This document shows positions 1-9,825 of a stretch of 41,789 bases of DNA, piece after piece. The notes beneath the pieces are model-generated. The model had not been told where the DNA came from and made no database searches. It saw only the letters and a list, made by a program, of their open reading frames with translations. Position numbers and translations under genes: made by a program. This DNA is from Terriglobales bacterium (lineage in GTDB: Bacteria > Acidobacteriota > Terriglobia > Terriglobales > Acidobacteriaceae), in the NCBI GenBank assembly GCA_016185365.1, contig JACPNP010000028.1, positions 106,454 through 148,242 of the forward strand, in the 5' to 3' direction. Each line of letters begins with the position of its first letter. Positions within the stretch are counted from its first letter, which is position 1.

Positions 1-77
1 TGTTGGGAAAATACTGCCGAGACGAAAAGCACAAGAAATAGGAATACTGACATGCATGAACGCATGCGCTGGATCAT
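1..77 (-). CDS. Start of an exported protein, cut by the left edge
   Basis: An open frame starts at an ATG (77-75) and runs off the window. The 25 complete codons begin MIQRMRSCMSV and continue into a hydrophobic run (FLFLVLFVSAVFS) after basic residues, which is the shape of a Sec signal peptide with possible cleavage after SAVFS or a nearby small residue. A strong ribosome binding site, AGGAGG (87-82), lies four bases before the ATG and decides the start. A TATACT box (118-113) upstream could be its -10. The gene lies downstream of two minus-strand terminators, so it is probably a separate transcription unit from rng. Function cannot be told from this fragment. Confidence 0.6.
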   Translation of the reverse strand, partial: MIQRMRSCMSVFLFLVLFVSAVFSQ

Positions 78-112
78 GACCCCTCCTGGGAACTGGCCTA
101 CCTACCGCCGCG

Positions 113-118
113 AGTATA
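113..118 (-). promoter_or_regulatory. Possible -10 box of the left-edge gene
   Basis: The minus strand reads TATACT, five of six matches to the sigma-70 -10 consensus, about 36 bases before the ATG of the exported protein. No convincing -35 hexamer is seen at 16-18 bases, so this is only a candidate. Confidence 0.35.
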
Positions 119-186
119 GCCTCATTTTTCATCAAGTTCATCGCTAATCTTTGGTAACCGCCCTTTCCGTTACCGCGTGTCCCAAT

Positions 187-212
187 GAAAAAGCCCGACC
201 GGGGCCGGGCTT
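187..212 (-). terminator. Intrinsic terminator, second of two
   Basis: On the minus strand AAGCCCG, an 8-base loop and CGGGCTT are followed directly by TTT. It lies about 115 bases beyond the stronger terminator of rng and upstream of the left-edge gene. It may be a back-up, or may end an unseen short transcript from 213-326. Confidence 0.6.
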
Positions 213-326
213 GGCGCAGCGGAAACAGCCACTCGCTATTGGAGCGTGACCAGGACCTCGATCACGCCTTTCCAGAACTGTGTGCTTCCAACGTCTCTAG
301 AGCTTTGCCGTTGAAGTCTCAGATGC

Positions 327-359
327 AAAAAAACAAGCCCGGCTTCGCGGCCGGGCTTG
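327..359 (-). terminator. Intrinsic terminator of rng
   Basis: The minus strand forms a perfect 10-bp stem, CAAGCCCGGC with GCCGGGCTTG, around a 6-base loop (349-344), followed by seven T (333-327). It begins 21 bases after the rng stop codon, which fits termination of the rng transcript. Confidence 0.9.
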
Positions 360-379
360 GATGATTCTTCCGATCGGGA

Positions 380-3319
380 TCAGAGGATCTCGAATTGCTC
401 TTGATGTTGCGCCGGATCGCTCTTCACGATGATGGTGCGGTTGATGAGTTCTTCCATCTCATTCAACCAGCGTCCGTTGTTATCCTTGAGGGCTTTCGCC
501 ACATCCGGGTTGACCCGCAGCATGATCTGGTGACCATCGAGATGCTTGATCATCTTGCGCAGTTCCACGTAGATCTCATTGCAGACGGTGGCCACGCTCT
601 TGATCATTCCCGTTCCCTGACAGTAGATGCAGGACGTACTCAGGGTGCGCTCCAGTGATTGCTTCACCCGCTTGCGGGTGATGGCCACCAGACCGAAATC
701 ATTGAACTGGAGCACCTTGGTCGGCGAGCGGTCGGCCTTGAGGGCCTCTTCCAGTGCTTGCATGACTTTCTGCCGGTTCTTGCGCTCATCCATGTCGATG
801 AAATCGATGATGATGATCCCGCCCAGGTCGCGCAGCCGGATCTGGCGCACGATCTCCTGGATGGCATCGATGTTGGTCTTGACGATGGTGTCTTCCAGGC
901 GCCCGGTCTTGCCCACATATTTGCCGGTATTGATGTCGATGGCGACCAGCGCCTCCGTCTGATTGATGACGATGTAGCCGCCGCTCTTGAGCCAGACCTT
1001 GGACTTCAGGGCCTTGTTGATCTCGTCCTGGATGCCGAACTGCTCGAACAAGGGCGTCTCTTTGGTGTAGAGCTTTACCCGCTTGACCAATGACGGCTGG
1101 AAGCGGCTTACGAACCGCACCACGCGCTCATACTCCTGTTCCGTGTCCACCCAGATACCGGCGAAATTACCGCTCACCTGGTCGCGCAGGATGCGTTCCA
1201 CCAGGTTGAGGTCGTGATAGATGAGCGCAGGCGCTTTGGAAGACTCCGCCCGGCCCTTGATCTCGCTCCACAGGTTCAGCAGGAAGCGGATATCGGCGCG
1301 CAGGTCTTCTTCGCTGGCGCCTGAGGCGGCCGTGCGCACGATGAATCCACCGTGCGCTTCGCCCTTCTCGCTGATCATGATGTGTTTGAGGCGGCGGCGT
1401 TCTTCGTCCGAACCGATCTTGCGCGACACTCCGGTGTGGTTCACCGTGGGCATGTACACCAGGAAGCGGCCGGGCAGCGCGATGTGACTGGTGATGCGCG
1501 CGCCCTTCTTGGCCATCGGTTCCTTGGCGATCTGCACCAGGATCTCCTGGCCTTCCTTCAGCAACTCGCCGATCTGGGGCACCGGTCCACGAGAGAAGTT
1601 GCGGCGGGGTGGCACGCGACGCACGCGGCGTCCGCCACGTCCCCGGCGGCTGCGGTCAAAACCGCGATCCGCGGTCTTTTGCTGGAACCCGGCGGTGGCA
1701 GCAGGCGCGCGTAACTCGGCGCTGCCCTCATACTCCGGATGTTCAGGGTCCAGGCCCTGCTCATCCGATTCCGCTTCCTCCTGGGCGAACTCGGCCTCGT
1801 CCTCGATGGTTTCCTCTTCGCCGGCCTCTATTTCTTCTGCTTCATCCGTCTCTTCGTCTTCCGCGACCCCGGCCAGCCGCTCGGATTGCACATCTTCCGC
1901 CCGGCTTGCCGCGAACGCCGCGGCGATCTCCGGGCCGGCGGCGATCACGAAATCTTCCTTGTTCTCGGCCTCATCGGCTTCGAGCATCTCTTCTTCCAGT
2001 TCCTCGATCTCCGCCTCGTCCTGCATCTCGCCAAAATGGCTCGAGTCGTCTTCCTCTTCCGAGATCTCCTCTTCCTCCACCACGCCGTCGCCAAATGCGT
2101 GCGCGGCCGAGGAATGCGCAGGCGGCGGAACTTCGTGGGCCAGGCCCTTCTCTTCCTGGATCCCTGCGGGTGGAGCCTCGACGGCTACGCGGCTGGAGGC
2201 AGCTTCTGTGTGCGTCTGATCAAAGTACTCTTCCTCGTCCTCCAGATGCGGAACAACCGGCGCAGGGGCAGGCGTAGGGGCGAGTACAGGCGCGAACGCA
2301 GCGCGGACCTCGCGCCTCTCGACTGTCTCTTGGATCGCAGCGGATGGTTCGACCGGCGGCGCGGTTTCCGCGGGCCGGTTCCGATATTTCGCGAGCGACT
2401 CACCCGCCAGCACTCCATGGCCGGCTGACAAAAACGCGGTTGGATCGCTGATCTCCGTGGAGGGCCGGAAAGTCGGGGCCGCGGCGCGCGCGGAAGATCT
2501 CGGCTTCTCTGGCTCCGCGGGCGCACTCTCCTGCCCTGCACCGTACTTGCGCAATGACTCGCCCGGCAAAACAATCTTTTCCGGCATCGACCGGCGCGGC
2601 CGTTCGACGACCGGCTCGGGTGTCGCAGGCTCTACCTTGGACTCGATTTCGGGGACTGGCGCCGCCTCTGCCTCCTCGAACTCTGCTTCATCCACGAGCG
2701 GTCCCGCCGGCTCAATCTCTTGCCTGTCAGTCGATGGCGATGATGCCGCAGCGTCTCCGCCACGGCCTCCACGTCCACGCCGGCGTCCGCGACGGCCTCT
2801 CCAGCGTCGGGTGCCCGCATCATCCGTGGGTTGCGCTTCTGCTTCCTCGGCTACGGGAGGCGCCGCGACATCCTCACTGGTGAAGTCACCTTCGATCTGG
2901 ATCGCCTCGCTACTTCCGGCTTCCACGGGCGGAAGCGTCGCGGCTGACCGGGCCTGAGACTGCGCTGACGTATGTTCTGAACGACGTGGCCTGCGGCCCC
3001 CACGCTCGAAGGACCGCTCCGGTTTCTTTTCAAAGGGTTTGGCTACCGGCTTGGCCGCGCCGGTATCCAGATCGTCATCCGTGGCTTCGATCTCTTCGGT
3101 GAAATCGGTGACATAGAGGAAGGCATCGCGCTCCAGGCCCACCTCTACGAAGGCGGATTGCATGCCGGGCAGCACGCGGGTGACTTTGCCTTTATAGATC
3201 GAGCCGGCGAGGGTGTATTCGTTCTCGCGCTCGTAATAGATCTCAACCAGTTGGTCGTCTTCGACCACGGCCACACGGGTCTCGTGCGGCGTCGAGGTCA
3301 CAAACAGTTCTTTCGACAT
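380..3319 (-). CDS. rng: Ribonuclease E/G with a very long insertion in the S1 domain
   Basis: Endoribonuclease of the RNase E/G family, expected to cut single-stranded RNA in rRNA maturation and mRNA decay. The S1 domain starts normally (residues about 38-73, YKGKVTRVLPGMQSAFVEVG), is interrupted by about 509 residues rich in Glu, Ala, Pro and Arg, and resumes at about residue 583 (IGELLKEGQEILVQI). The DNase I-like catalytic core follows, with the two metal-binding aspartates near D795 (AIDINTG) and D839 (IIDFIDM), and a Zn-link-like CIYC motif. At 979 residues it is about twice the usual RNase G length, all because of the insertion, which holds two RG-rich basic patches and long acidic runs. 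The ATG start precedes the conserved ELFVTSTPHETRVAVVED. It lies 369 bp downstream of rodA and is followed by a strong terminator. RNase E versus G cannot be settled from the sequence. Confidence 0.93.
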   Translation of the reverse strand: MSKELFVTSTPHETRVAVVEDDQLVEIYYERENEYTLAGSIYKGKVTRVLPGMQSAFVEVGLERDAFLYVTDFTEEIEATDDDLDTGAAKPVAKPFEKKPERSFERGGRRPRRSEHTSAQSQARSAATLPPVEAGSSEAIQIEGDFTSEDVAAPPVAEEAEAQPTDDAGTRRWRGRRGRRRGRGGRGGDAAASSPSTDRQEIEPAGPLVDEAEFEEAEAAPVPEIESKVEPATPEPVVERPRRSMPEKIVLPGESLRKYGAGQESAPAEPEKPRSSARAAAPTFRPSTEISDPTAFLSAGHGVLAGESLAKYRNRPAETAPPVEPSAAIQETVERREVRAAFAPVLAPTPAPAPVVPHLEDEEEYFDQTHTEAASSRVAVEAPPAGIQEEKGLAHEVPPPAHSSAAHAFGDGVVEEEEISEEEDDSSHFGEMQDEAEIEELEEEMLEADEAENKEDFVIAAGPEIAAAFAASRAEDVQSERLAGVAEDEETDEAEEIEAGEEETIEDEAEFAQEEAESDEQGLDPEHPEYEGSAELRAPAATAGFQQKTADRGFDRSRRGRGGRRVRRVPPRRNFSRGPVPQIGELLKEGQEILVQIAKEPMAKKGARITSHIALPGRFLVYMPTVNHTGVSRKIGSDEERRRLKHIMISEKGEAHGGFIVRTAASGASEEDLRADIRFLLNLWSEIKGRAESSKAPALIYHDLNLVERILRDQVSGNFAGIWVDTEQEYERVVRFVSRFQPSLVKRVKLYTKETPLFEQFGIQDEINKALKSKVWLKSGGYIVINQTEALVAIDINTGKYVGKTGRLEDTIVKTNIDAIQEIVRQIRLRDLGGIIIIDFIDMDERKNRQKVMQALEEALKADRSPTKVLQFNDFGLVAITRKRVKQSLERTLSTSCIYCQGTGMIKSVATVCNEIYVELRKMIKHLDGHQIMLRVNPDVAKALKDNNGRWLNEMEELINRTIIVKSDPAQHQEQFEIL

Positions 3320-3688
3320 TCATGCTCCGTAGAGCACCGGGAACAGCGCGGGATTCAGTCTGGATGGATGCGAGGCAAGCCGGCGAAGGCGGAAGATGGC
3401 GGTCCGGACCGCAGCTTTGGGGCTGCATCCGCCGGTACCCGAATTTGAGGTAACAGGTTCAGGATCTTCGACCTAGATCGCCGGGTTCAAGCTTCCCTTT
3501 GCAAGTGTGACCGCACATTCCCGAAGGAGGGGCCGTTACCACTCTGCGGATGAAGCTTGTACTTTCCTCGATCCACTCCAGCCCGCCTGAGGCGCCGGCC
3601 GGTGTGCCCTCAAGTCTTTTACGCGGAGGGCGTTACGTGATTTTTCGAACTTTCAACGCCGCGCACTGCGCAGGCGTTTTGGCGTCTC
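3320..3688. other. Intergenic region between rodA and rng
   Basis: 369 bases without a supported gene. A 10-bp-stem hairpin lies just after the rodA stop and is listed separately. I found no convincing promoter, though the length suggests that rng has its own. The short plus-strand open frames here have no start signals. Confidence 0.5.
3655..3678 (-). terminator. Hairpin after rodA, weak terminator or processing site
   Basis: On the minus strand AACGCC-T-GCGC, loop AGT, GCGC-GGCGTT forms a 10-bp stem with one bulged T. No T-run follows on the minus strand, so it may attenuate transcription or mark mRNA processing rather than terminate fully. On the plus strand four T follow, but no plus-strand gene is seen upstream. 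Confidence 0.4.
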
Positions 3689-4783
3689 CTAATTCACGAA
3701 CCGGCGCATGCGGACGTTCATTACAATGCCCAGCGCCAGGAACGTGAACATCACCGATGAGCCGCCATAACTCATCAGCGGTAATGGTATACCGGTGACA
3801 GGCATAATGCCCACAACCATGCCTACATTGACCAGGATATGAAAGACCAGAACGGCCGCAATACCCATGATCAACAATGTGCCAGCGCGGTCCGCCGCCA
3901 TTTGGGCGTTTTGGACCAGCCGCATCAGCACTACAAAGTATAGCAGTAAGACCAGGCTGGCACCCACAAATCCTTGTTCCTCCGCCAGCGTGGCGTAGAT
4001 GAAATCCGTGTGGGTCACCGGCAGGTAATTCAATTGGGTCTGGGAACCCTGGGCCATCCCCTTGCCCCAGATCCCGCCCGCGCCCACCGCGATCAAGGAC
4101 TGCCGGATCTGGTATCCGGAACCCTTGGGGTCGTTCTCCGGATGGACAAAATTGACCAGGCGGTCCTTCTGATAGTCCTTGAGTCCCTTGAACCAGACAA
4201 CCGGTGCGATCAGCAACCCCGCAAGGGCGAAGGCCGCGATCTGTTTGGGCTTCATCCCTCCCAGAAACAGTAGAAGGCCCAGAGCAGGAAGAAACGTCAG
4301 CGAAGTGCCAAGGTCGGGCTGCTTGAGCACAAGCGCCAACGGGAGTCCGACGATGGCCAGAGCCTTGAAGATGTCCGTCCAGGTGACATCGCGCGGATTC
4401 AGGGAGCTGATGTACTGTGCCAGAGCGATGATCAGCACCAGCTTCATCCATTCGGATGGCTGGAACAGGCCCACGCCAGGCAGCCGGATCCAGCGCTTTG
4501 CCCCAAGCGCGGTCACTCCGATGACAGGCACGGCGATCAACGCACCGAGCAGCAGCAGGTACGCCCAATGTACGTTTTCCAGCAGCTTGTGATAGTCGAT
4601 GAAACTGATAAGGAACATCGCCACCAAGCCGGCCAATACCCAGTAGATCTGCTTGGTATGCACACCCGCGAACTTGGTGGTCACGCTGGCGCTATAGATC
4701 TGCACGATGCCGATGAGGCAGATCAATAACACGAATCCCAGGAGGGTCCAATCAAAGTCGCGATAGGAGGCGAAGCGGCGCAT
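3689..4783 (-). CDS. rodA: RodA, SEDS peptidoglycan glycosyltransferase
   Basis: Polytopic inner-membrane SEDS protein that polymerises lipid II glycan strands for cell elongation, working with PBP2. The 364 residues hold about ten hydrophobic helices and family motifs including FQPSEWMKLVLI and the C-terminal GIPLPLMSYGGSS. Assignment as RodA rather than FtsW rests on context: the ATG follows directly after the stop of mrdA (TAAATG), in the mre-mrd order, whereas a second SEDS gene sits in the division cluster. Translation is probably coupled to mrdA. Length is normal for the family. Confidence 0.95.
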   Translation of the reverse strand: MRRFASYRDFDWTLLGFVLLICLIGIVQIYSASVTTKFAGVHTKQIYWVLAGLVAMFLISFIDYHKLLENVHWAYLLLLGALIAVPVIGVTALGAKRWIRLPGVGLFQPSEWMKLVLIIALAQYISSLNPRDVTWTDIFKALAIVGLPLALVLKQPDLGTSLTFLPALGLLLFLGGMKPKQIAAFALAGLLIAPVVWFKGLKDYQKDRLVNFVHPENDPKGSGYQIRQSLIAVGAGGIWGKGMAQGSQTQLNYLPVTHTDFIYATLAEEQGFVGASLVLLLYFVVLMRLVQNAQMAADRAGTLLIMGIAAVLVFHILVNVGMVVGIMPVTGIPLPLMSYGGSSVMFTFLALGIVMNVRMRRFVN

Positions 4784-6766
4784 TTAATCCCCTGCTACGG
4801 CCGGCTTCTTCGCGGCCTTCTTGCCGGTAGTGATGCGGAATTTGCCGCCTTGCAGACCAGTTGATTCTCCATTTTCCGAAACATGGCTCCAGAGCGCGCC
4901 GACTTCGACGGTCCGCTCCTCTGAGCGCACACTTGCAGTCTTTGTTTCCTGCTTCTGTTTCTTCTCCGCAAACGCCTTGATCACCTGTGAGACCACCTGG
5001 GCCGCCAACGAACCGTGCTCACCCTGCTCGATGAGCGCACACACCACGATCTCCGGCGTACGCCGCGGACTTACCCCGGCGAACCAGCCATTGTCTTTGA
5101 ATTCGTGTCCGGTGAGCTTTTTGCGGGCATCATTGCTCACCACTTGGGCGGAACCGGTCTTGCCGGCGAAATCCACGTTCTGGATACGCGCGGCGCCGGC
5201 CGTGCCGATGGGGCTGACCACGTCCGCCATCGCGTCCGTGATGATCTCCCAGTTCTTCGGATCGATGGGAACGATGACCGGCCCATTGCCGTCATCTGAC
5301 ACGTGCCGGAACCCCGAGGGCAGGTCCGACGGCGCGACAACGTGCGGCCGGTAGATCTTGCCACCCATGGCGATGCCGCCGATCGCGCGCGCCAATTGCA
5401 CCGGTGTGGTGGCCACCGCGCCCTGGCCGATGCTGACGGAAATCGTCTCACCCGCATACCATTTCTGTTTGAAGTTGCGGATCTTCCACTCTTCCGAGGG
5501 CATGACGCCGCTGACTTCCTGGGGCAGATCGATCCCGGTGCGTTGTCCAAGACCGAAGGCATGCGCGTACTGGGCGATCTTTCCGATCCCCAGCCGCTCG
5601 CCCAGTGTGTAAAAGAACGAATCGCAGGATTGATAGATGGCTTTGCGTATGTCCACGATTCCGTGCGCACTGTGCTTGGCCGCGATCCAGCACTTGAACA
5701 GGCGTCCGTAGAAATTCTTGCCGCCGCCGCAGTTCACCTGCATGTCCTCGGCGATCCCCTCCTGCATGCCGGCCACGGCCATGATGATCTTGAACACCGA
5801 GCCGGGCGCCAATTGCGCTTGGATGGCTTTGTTCATCAGGGGCTTTGCCGGATCGGTGATGAGCTTGTTCCACTCGTCGCGGCTGATGCGTACGGCGAAG
5901 TGATTGGGGTCGAACGTAGGCCGACTGACCAGCGCCAGCACCTCGCCCGAACGCGGATCCATGGCGATGATCGCGCCGTTGTGGCCCTCCAGGGCCTCCT
6001 CTGCGGCGATCTGCAGGTCAAGGTCGATGGTCAGCTTCAGCGGTTGTCCCGGCTCTGGGGTCACCTGCTCCAGCCGGCTGATTTCCCGGCCTCGACTGTC
6101 AACCACGGAGCGCCGGTATCCGTCTTTGCCCATCAGCACGTCGTTGTACTGCTGTTCCACGCCGAACTTACCTACGATGTCTCCCGGGTTATAGAGCTCG
6201 AACTGAGGCCGGTCGAGGTCGCTTTCGCTGATCTCTCCCACGTAGCCGATCAGGTGGGCCGCAAATCCGTCCTTCGGATAGAGGCGGCGTTGCACCATCA
6301 GGGTCTCAAGCTCGGGGATCTCGCTGCGGTTGGCCTCGATGAACGCCAGTTCGTCCGGCGTGATGTCTTCTTTAAGGATGATGGGTTCATTCTTGCGCCC
6401 GGCATACCGCCGCAGTGCCTTGCGGATCTCCTCTTCACTCAAGTTCAGGCCCTGGGCGATCTTCGTGATCTTGAGGTCGAGATCGCGGGCGTTCTCCCGG
6501 ATGAGGAGCGCGGAGAAGGAAGGATAGTTGTCAACGATCAACCGTCCGTAGCGATCCAGGATCTTTCCCCGCGGCGCGAGTACAGGGAACGTGCGAATAC
6601 GGTTCTGCTCCGCCAACTGTGAGAACTCAGCGCGGCGCATCACCTGCAACCGCCAGAGCCCAAAAAGGAGCACGAGGAACACAAACAGGATCGAATACTG
6701 CACGATCAGCAGTTTGGTGGGTGCGACCTTTTCTTCGCGTCCTGCAAGGATCATTCGATCTACCAC
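4784..6766 (-). CDS. mrdA: Penicillin-binding protein 2, elongation transpeptidase
   Basis: Class B penicillin-binding protein that cross-links peptidoglycan in the elongasome with RodA. One transmembrane helix (about 20-41) anchors a periplasmic dimerisation domain and a transpeptidase domain. The active-site motifs are S323-V-F-K326 (SxxK), S380-C-D (SxD type, as in other PBP2 proteins) and K536-T-G. The 660 residues are normal, with a lysine-rich C-terminal tail. The start is probably the GTG at 6766, with AAGG six bases upstream; an in-frame ATG four codons later (6754) is an alternative. mreD ends 67 bp upstream. Confidence 0.94.
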   Translation of the reverse strand: MVDRMILAGREEKVAPTKLLIVQYSILFVFLVLLFGLWRLQVMRRAEFSQLAEQNRIRTFPVLAPRGKILDRYGRLIVDNYPSFSALLIRENARDLDLKITKIAQGLNLSEEEIRKALRRYAGRKNEPIILKEDITPDELAFIEANRSEIPELETLMVQRRLYPKDGFAAHLIGYVGEISESDLDRPQFELYNPGDIVGKFGVEQQYNDVLMGKDGYRRSVVDSRGREISRLEQVTPEPGQPLKLTIDLDLQIAAEEALEGHNGAIIAMDPRSGEVLALVSRPTFDPNHFAVRISRDEWNKLITDPAKPLMNKAIQAQLAPGSVFKIIMAVAGMQEGIAEDMQVNCGGGKNFYGRLFKCWIAAKHSAHGIVDIRKAIYQSCDSFFYTLGERLGIGKIAQYAHAFGLGQRTGIDLPQEVSGVMPSEEWKIRNFKQKWYAGETISVSIGQGAVATTPVQLARAIGGIAMGGKIYRPHVVAPSDLPSGFRHVSDDGNGPVIVPIDPKNWEIITDAMADVVSPIGTAGAARIQNVDFAGKTGSAQVVSNDARKKLTGHEFKDNGWFAGVSPRRTPEIVVCALIEQGEHGSLAAQVVSQVIKAFAEKKQKQETKTASVRSEERTVEVGALWSHVSENGESTGLQGGKFRITTGKKAAKKPAVAGD

Positions 6767-6833
6767 TGGCCGCCTTGGCGGCGAATCAGTCTGTCATTTT
6801 GGATTTTATTCCGTTTCAACCTGTCTCAATCCG

Positions 6834-7349
6834 CTATTTTCTTATCTTTACTTTGTCCAGCATCCAGAACACCACGATCGCCGCCAGCGCATTTGCGAGT
6901 GCCGCGCCCAGTTCGTAGGCCCAGCTTAGCTCCATCGGCATCTGTACCAGGCTGCGCACTAGTTGCAGCACCAACCGATGGATAAGGTAGAACCCGAACA
7001 CCAGCAGGATGCGGGTATAAGGCTGATCCACATCCACTTTCGCCCCGATGGACGAGGCCGCATACCCTATCACCGTCTTCGCGATGCCGAACAAGCCGAG
7101 CGGCAATTGTGTCAGCGCGTCCTGCAACAGGCCGATGCCGGCTCCGGTGACCGTTCCGGCGATCTTGTTCCGCCGCGCCAGGGAAAAGAAGATGGTGACC
7201 ATCAGCGGCAAATCGAAAACCGTAAAGAACGGGAACACGCGCGGCACCGAGGCCTGTACATAGAGCGCGGCCAGAGGAGCAAGAACGGTTGAGATCCAGG
7301 AGAATCGATAGACCTCGACGCCTTCACGGACGATGGAGAAGCGGGCCAC
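6834..7349 (-). CDS. mreD: Rod shape-determining protein MreD
   Basis: Small polytopic inner-membrane protein of the elongasome. The 171 residues contain five or six hydrophobic segments and the family-like stretch GTVTGAGIGLLQDALTQLPLG. The start is a GTG that directly follows the mreC stop (TAAGTG), which fits translational coupling. Sequence conservation in MreD is low, so the position between mreC and mrdA carries much of the call. Confidence 0.9.
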   Translation of the reverse strand: MARFSIVREGVEVYRFSWISTVLAPLAALYVQASVPRVFPFFTVFDLPLMVTIFFSLARRNKIAGTVTGAGIGLLQDALTQLPLGLFGIAKTVIGYAASSIGAKVDVDQPYTRILLVFGFYLIHRLVLQLVRSLVQMPMELSWAYELGAALANALAAIVVFWMLDKVKIRK

Positions 7350-8447
7350 TTAGCGCGGTCGAGCCTCCCCGTTTTTTTGCTGTGGCGCGGATTTTGTCTT
7401 GGGGAGGGGATCGGGCGGCGGCGGCGCGGTGTCCACTCCCTCCGGTACACTTTCGGAGGTATCATCGCCGGCTGCCGTTGCGGTGTCGCCTTTCTTATCG
7501 ATCGTTTCCTTTGGTTTCACGCCCGGCAATTTTTGCGACAGCAGGTCAGCGGCACGGCGCGAGGTCGGATCCGCAGTCCCGGCGGAATTGGTCTCCCGTT
7601 CGGCCAAGCCGGTGATGATCAGTACCTCTTCCAGCCGACTTAGGTTCACGGCGGGCTTGATGCGGATGCTGTAGAACGGGAAACGGTCCTTGTCCGGCGC
7701 AAATGCCTGCACGGTGCCGATCAGCAGTCCTTTGGGAAAAACGCGGTCGCCGCCGGTCGTGACGATCCTGTCGCCCACTTCGATCTTTTCATCCGACATC
7801 ACGTAATGCATCTCGGGGTAGCCGGATGCGGTTCCTTTGAGCACGCCATTCACGCGCAAGCGATCAAGCAGCACGCCGGCGCCGCTTTGCGGGTCGCTGA
7901 TCAGCATCACCTGCGACACCGAGTTGTCGGCACGGCTGATCTTGCCCACCACACCGTCGGGCGTGATCACCGCCATGCCTGCGCGCACACCGTCACGTGA
8001 GCCCCGGTCCACATAGATGACTTTGGAGAAATCCGTGCCGCTGGAACCGATCACCTGCGCGGCCAGTGTCCTGGAAATGAATTGCTCCCGGAATTGCAGG
8101 AGGCTTTGCAGACGCCTTCCCTGCTCGGCGTCTTGCTGCAGGCGGATCATCTCCAGGCGCAACCGGTCCTGCTCCTGCTTCAGCGCCTGGTTCTCTTCCT
8201 GCACATTTCGGAGATAGAAATAGTGGCTCCAGGCATGTCGAATCCCGGAACCGGCCGAAGCCGCCATCCGCTGGAAAGGGGCAAACATGCCCACCACCCA
8301 CACGCGGATCAGCGGCGTGGAACCGCTCGCCGCCCCCTCGGCGCGTCCTTCGGCGACGCGGACCTGAGTGGCCAGGGCGATCACTTGTACAAACAGCACG
8401 CCCACCAGGATCCATTCGTTCCGGTATCGGCTGAAGAAGTTTTCCAT
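7350..8447 (-). CDS. mreC: Rod shape-determining protein MreC
   Basis: Bitopic elongasome scaffold that activates PBP2/RodA from the periplasm. A transmembrane helix (about 13-29) is followed by a coiled coil (about 78-115, QEENQALKQEQDRLRLEM) and the beta-rich MreC domain (about 120-275, including YVDRGSRDGVRAGMAVITPDGVVGKI). The last 80 residues are a low-complexity Pro/Lys/Thr tail, longer than in many MreC proteins. It is followed without a gap by mreD and lies 111 bp downstream of mreB; that spacer contains a dispersed-repeat-like hairpin. Confidence 0.95.
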   Translation of the reverse strand: MENFFSRYRNEWILVGVLFVQVIALATQVRVAEGRAEGAASGSTPLIRVWVVGMFAPFQRMAASAGSGIRHAWSHYFYLRNVQEENQALKQEQDRLRLEMIRLQQDAEQGRRLQSLLQFREQFISRTLAAQVIGSSGTDFSKVIYVDRGSRDGVRAGMAVITPDGVVGKISRADNSVSQVMLISDPQSGAGVLLDRLRVNGVLKGTASGYPEMHYVMSDEKIEVGDRIVTTGGDRVFPKGLLIGTVQAFAPDKDRFPFYSIRIKPAVNLSRLEEVLIITGLAERETNSAGTADPTSRRAADLLSQKLPGVKPKETIDKKGDTATAAGDDTSESVPEGVDTAPPPPDPLPKTKSAPQQKNGEARPR

Positions 8448-8481
8448 TTCCTCGGGTCCGCTGTCGTTTCAAATGCGAAAA

Positions 8482-8538
8482 GCACGGAAGGCACAGAATC
8501 GCGGGTTCCTCACCCTCTGTGTCTCCGTGCCTCTGTGG
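8482..8538. repeat. Dispersed-repeat-like hairpin between mreB and mreC
   Basis: GCACGGA (8482-8488) and CACAGA (8492-8497) pair with TCTGTG (8516-8521) and TCCGTGC (8524-8530), giving an imperfect stem. The plus strand reads like the CTCTGTGTCTCCGTGCCTCTGTGG wording that I recall as a recurrent intergenic repeat in acidobacterial and other environmental genomes. That recollection is not checked here. There is no T-run, so it is not a simple terminator. Confidence 0.5.
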
Positions 8539-8558
8539 TATGCAACCAAATTTTCCGG

Positions 8559-9620
<1,062 letters not shown>

Positions 9621-9825
9621 GGGTATCGCGGATTCGCCTTCCCTGCGTGTTGCCGGTTACCAGCCGAATGATGCGGCGCATGTGACTCGCCGCCCGGGGT
9701 CTGCCCCAACGCTCAGATTCTTACGACCACCGTTCAGGGAGAAAAACCGTTCGAGCATTCGCGCCGCTGGATCGCGGCGTTTCTGTGGAAAGTTCAGGAC
9801 CTCAGCCAGAGCCGTTGGCTTCATT

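Noticed and set aside
213-326. Short minus-strand gene ending FWKGVIEVLVTLQ
   Set aside because: No start codon or ribosome binding site; upstream the frame runs through the rng terminator.
5303-6622. A 439-codon plus-strand frame
   Set aside because: Antisense to mrdA, whose active-site motifs are all present on the minus strand.
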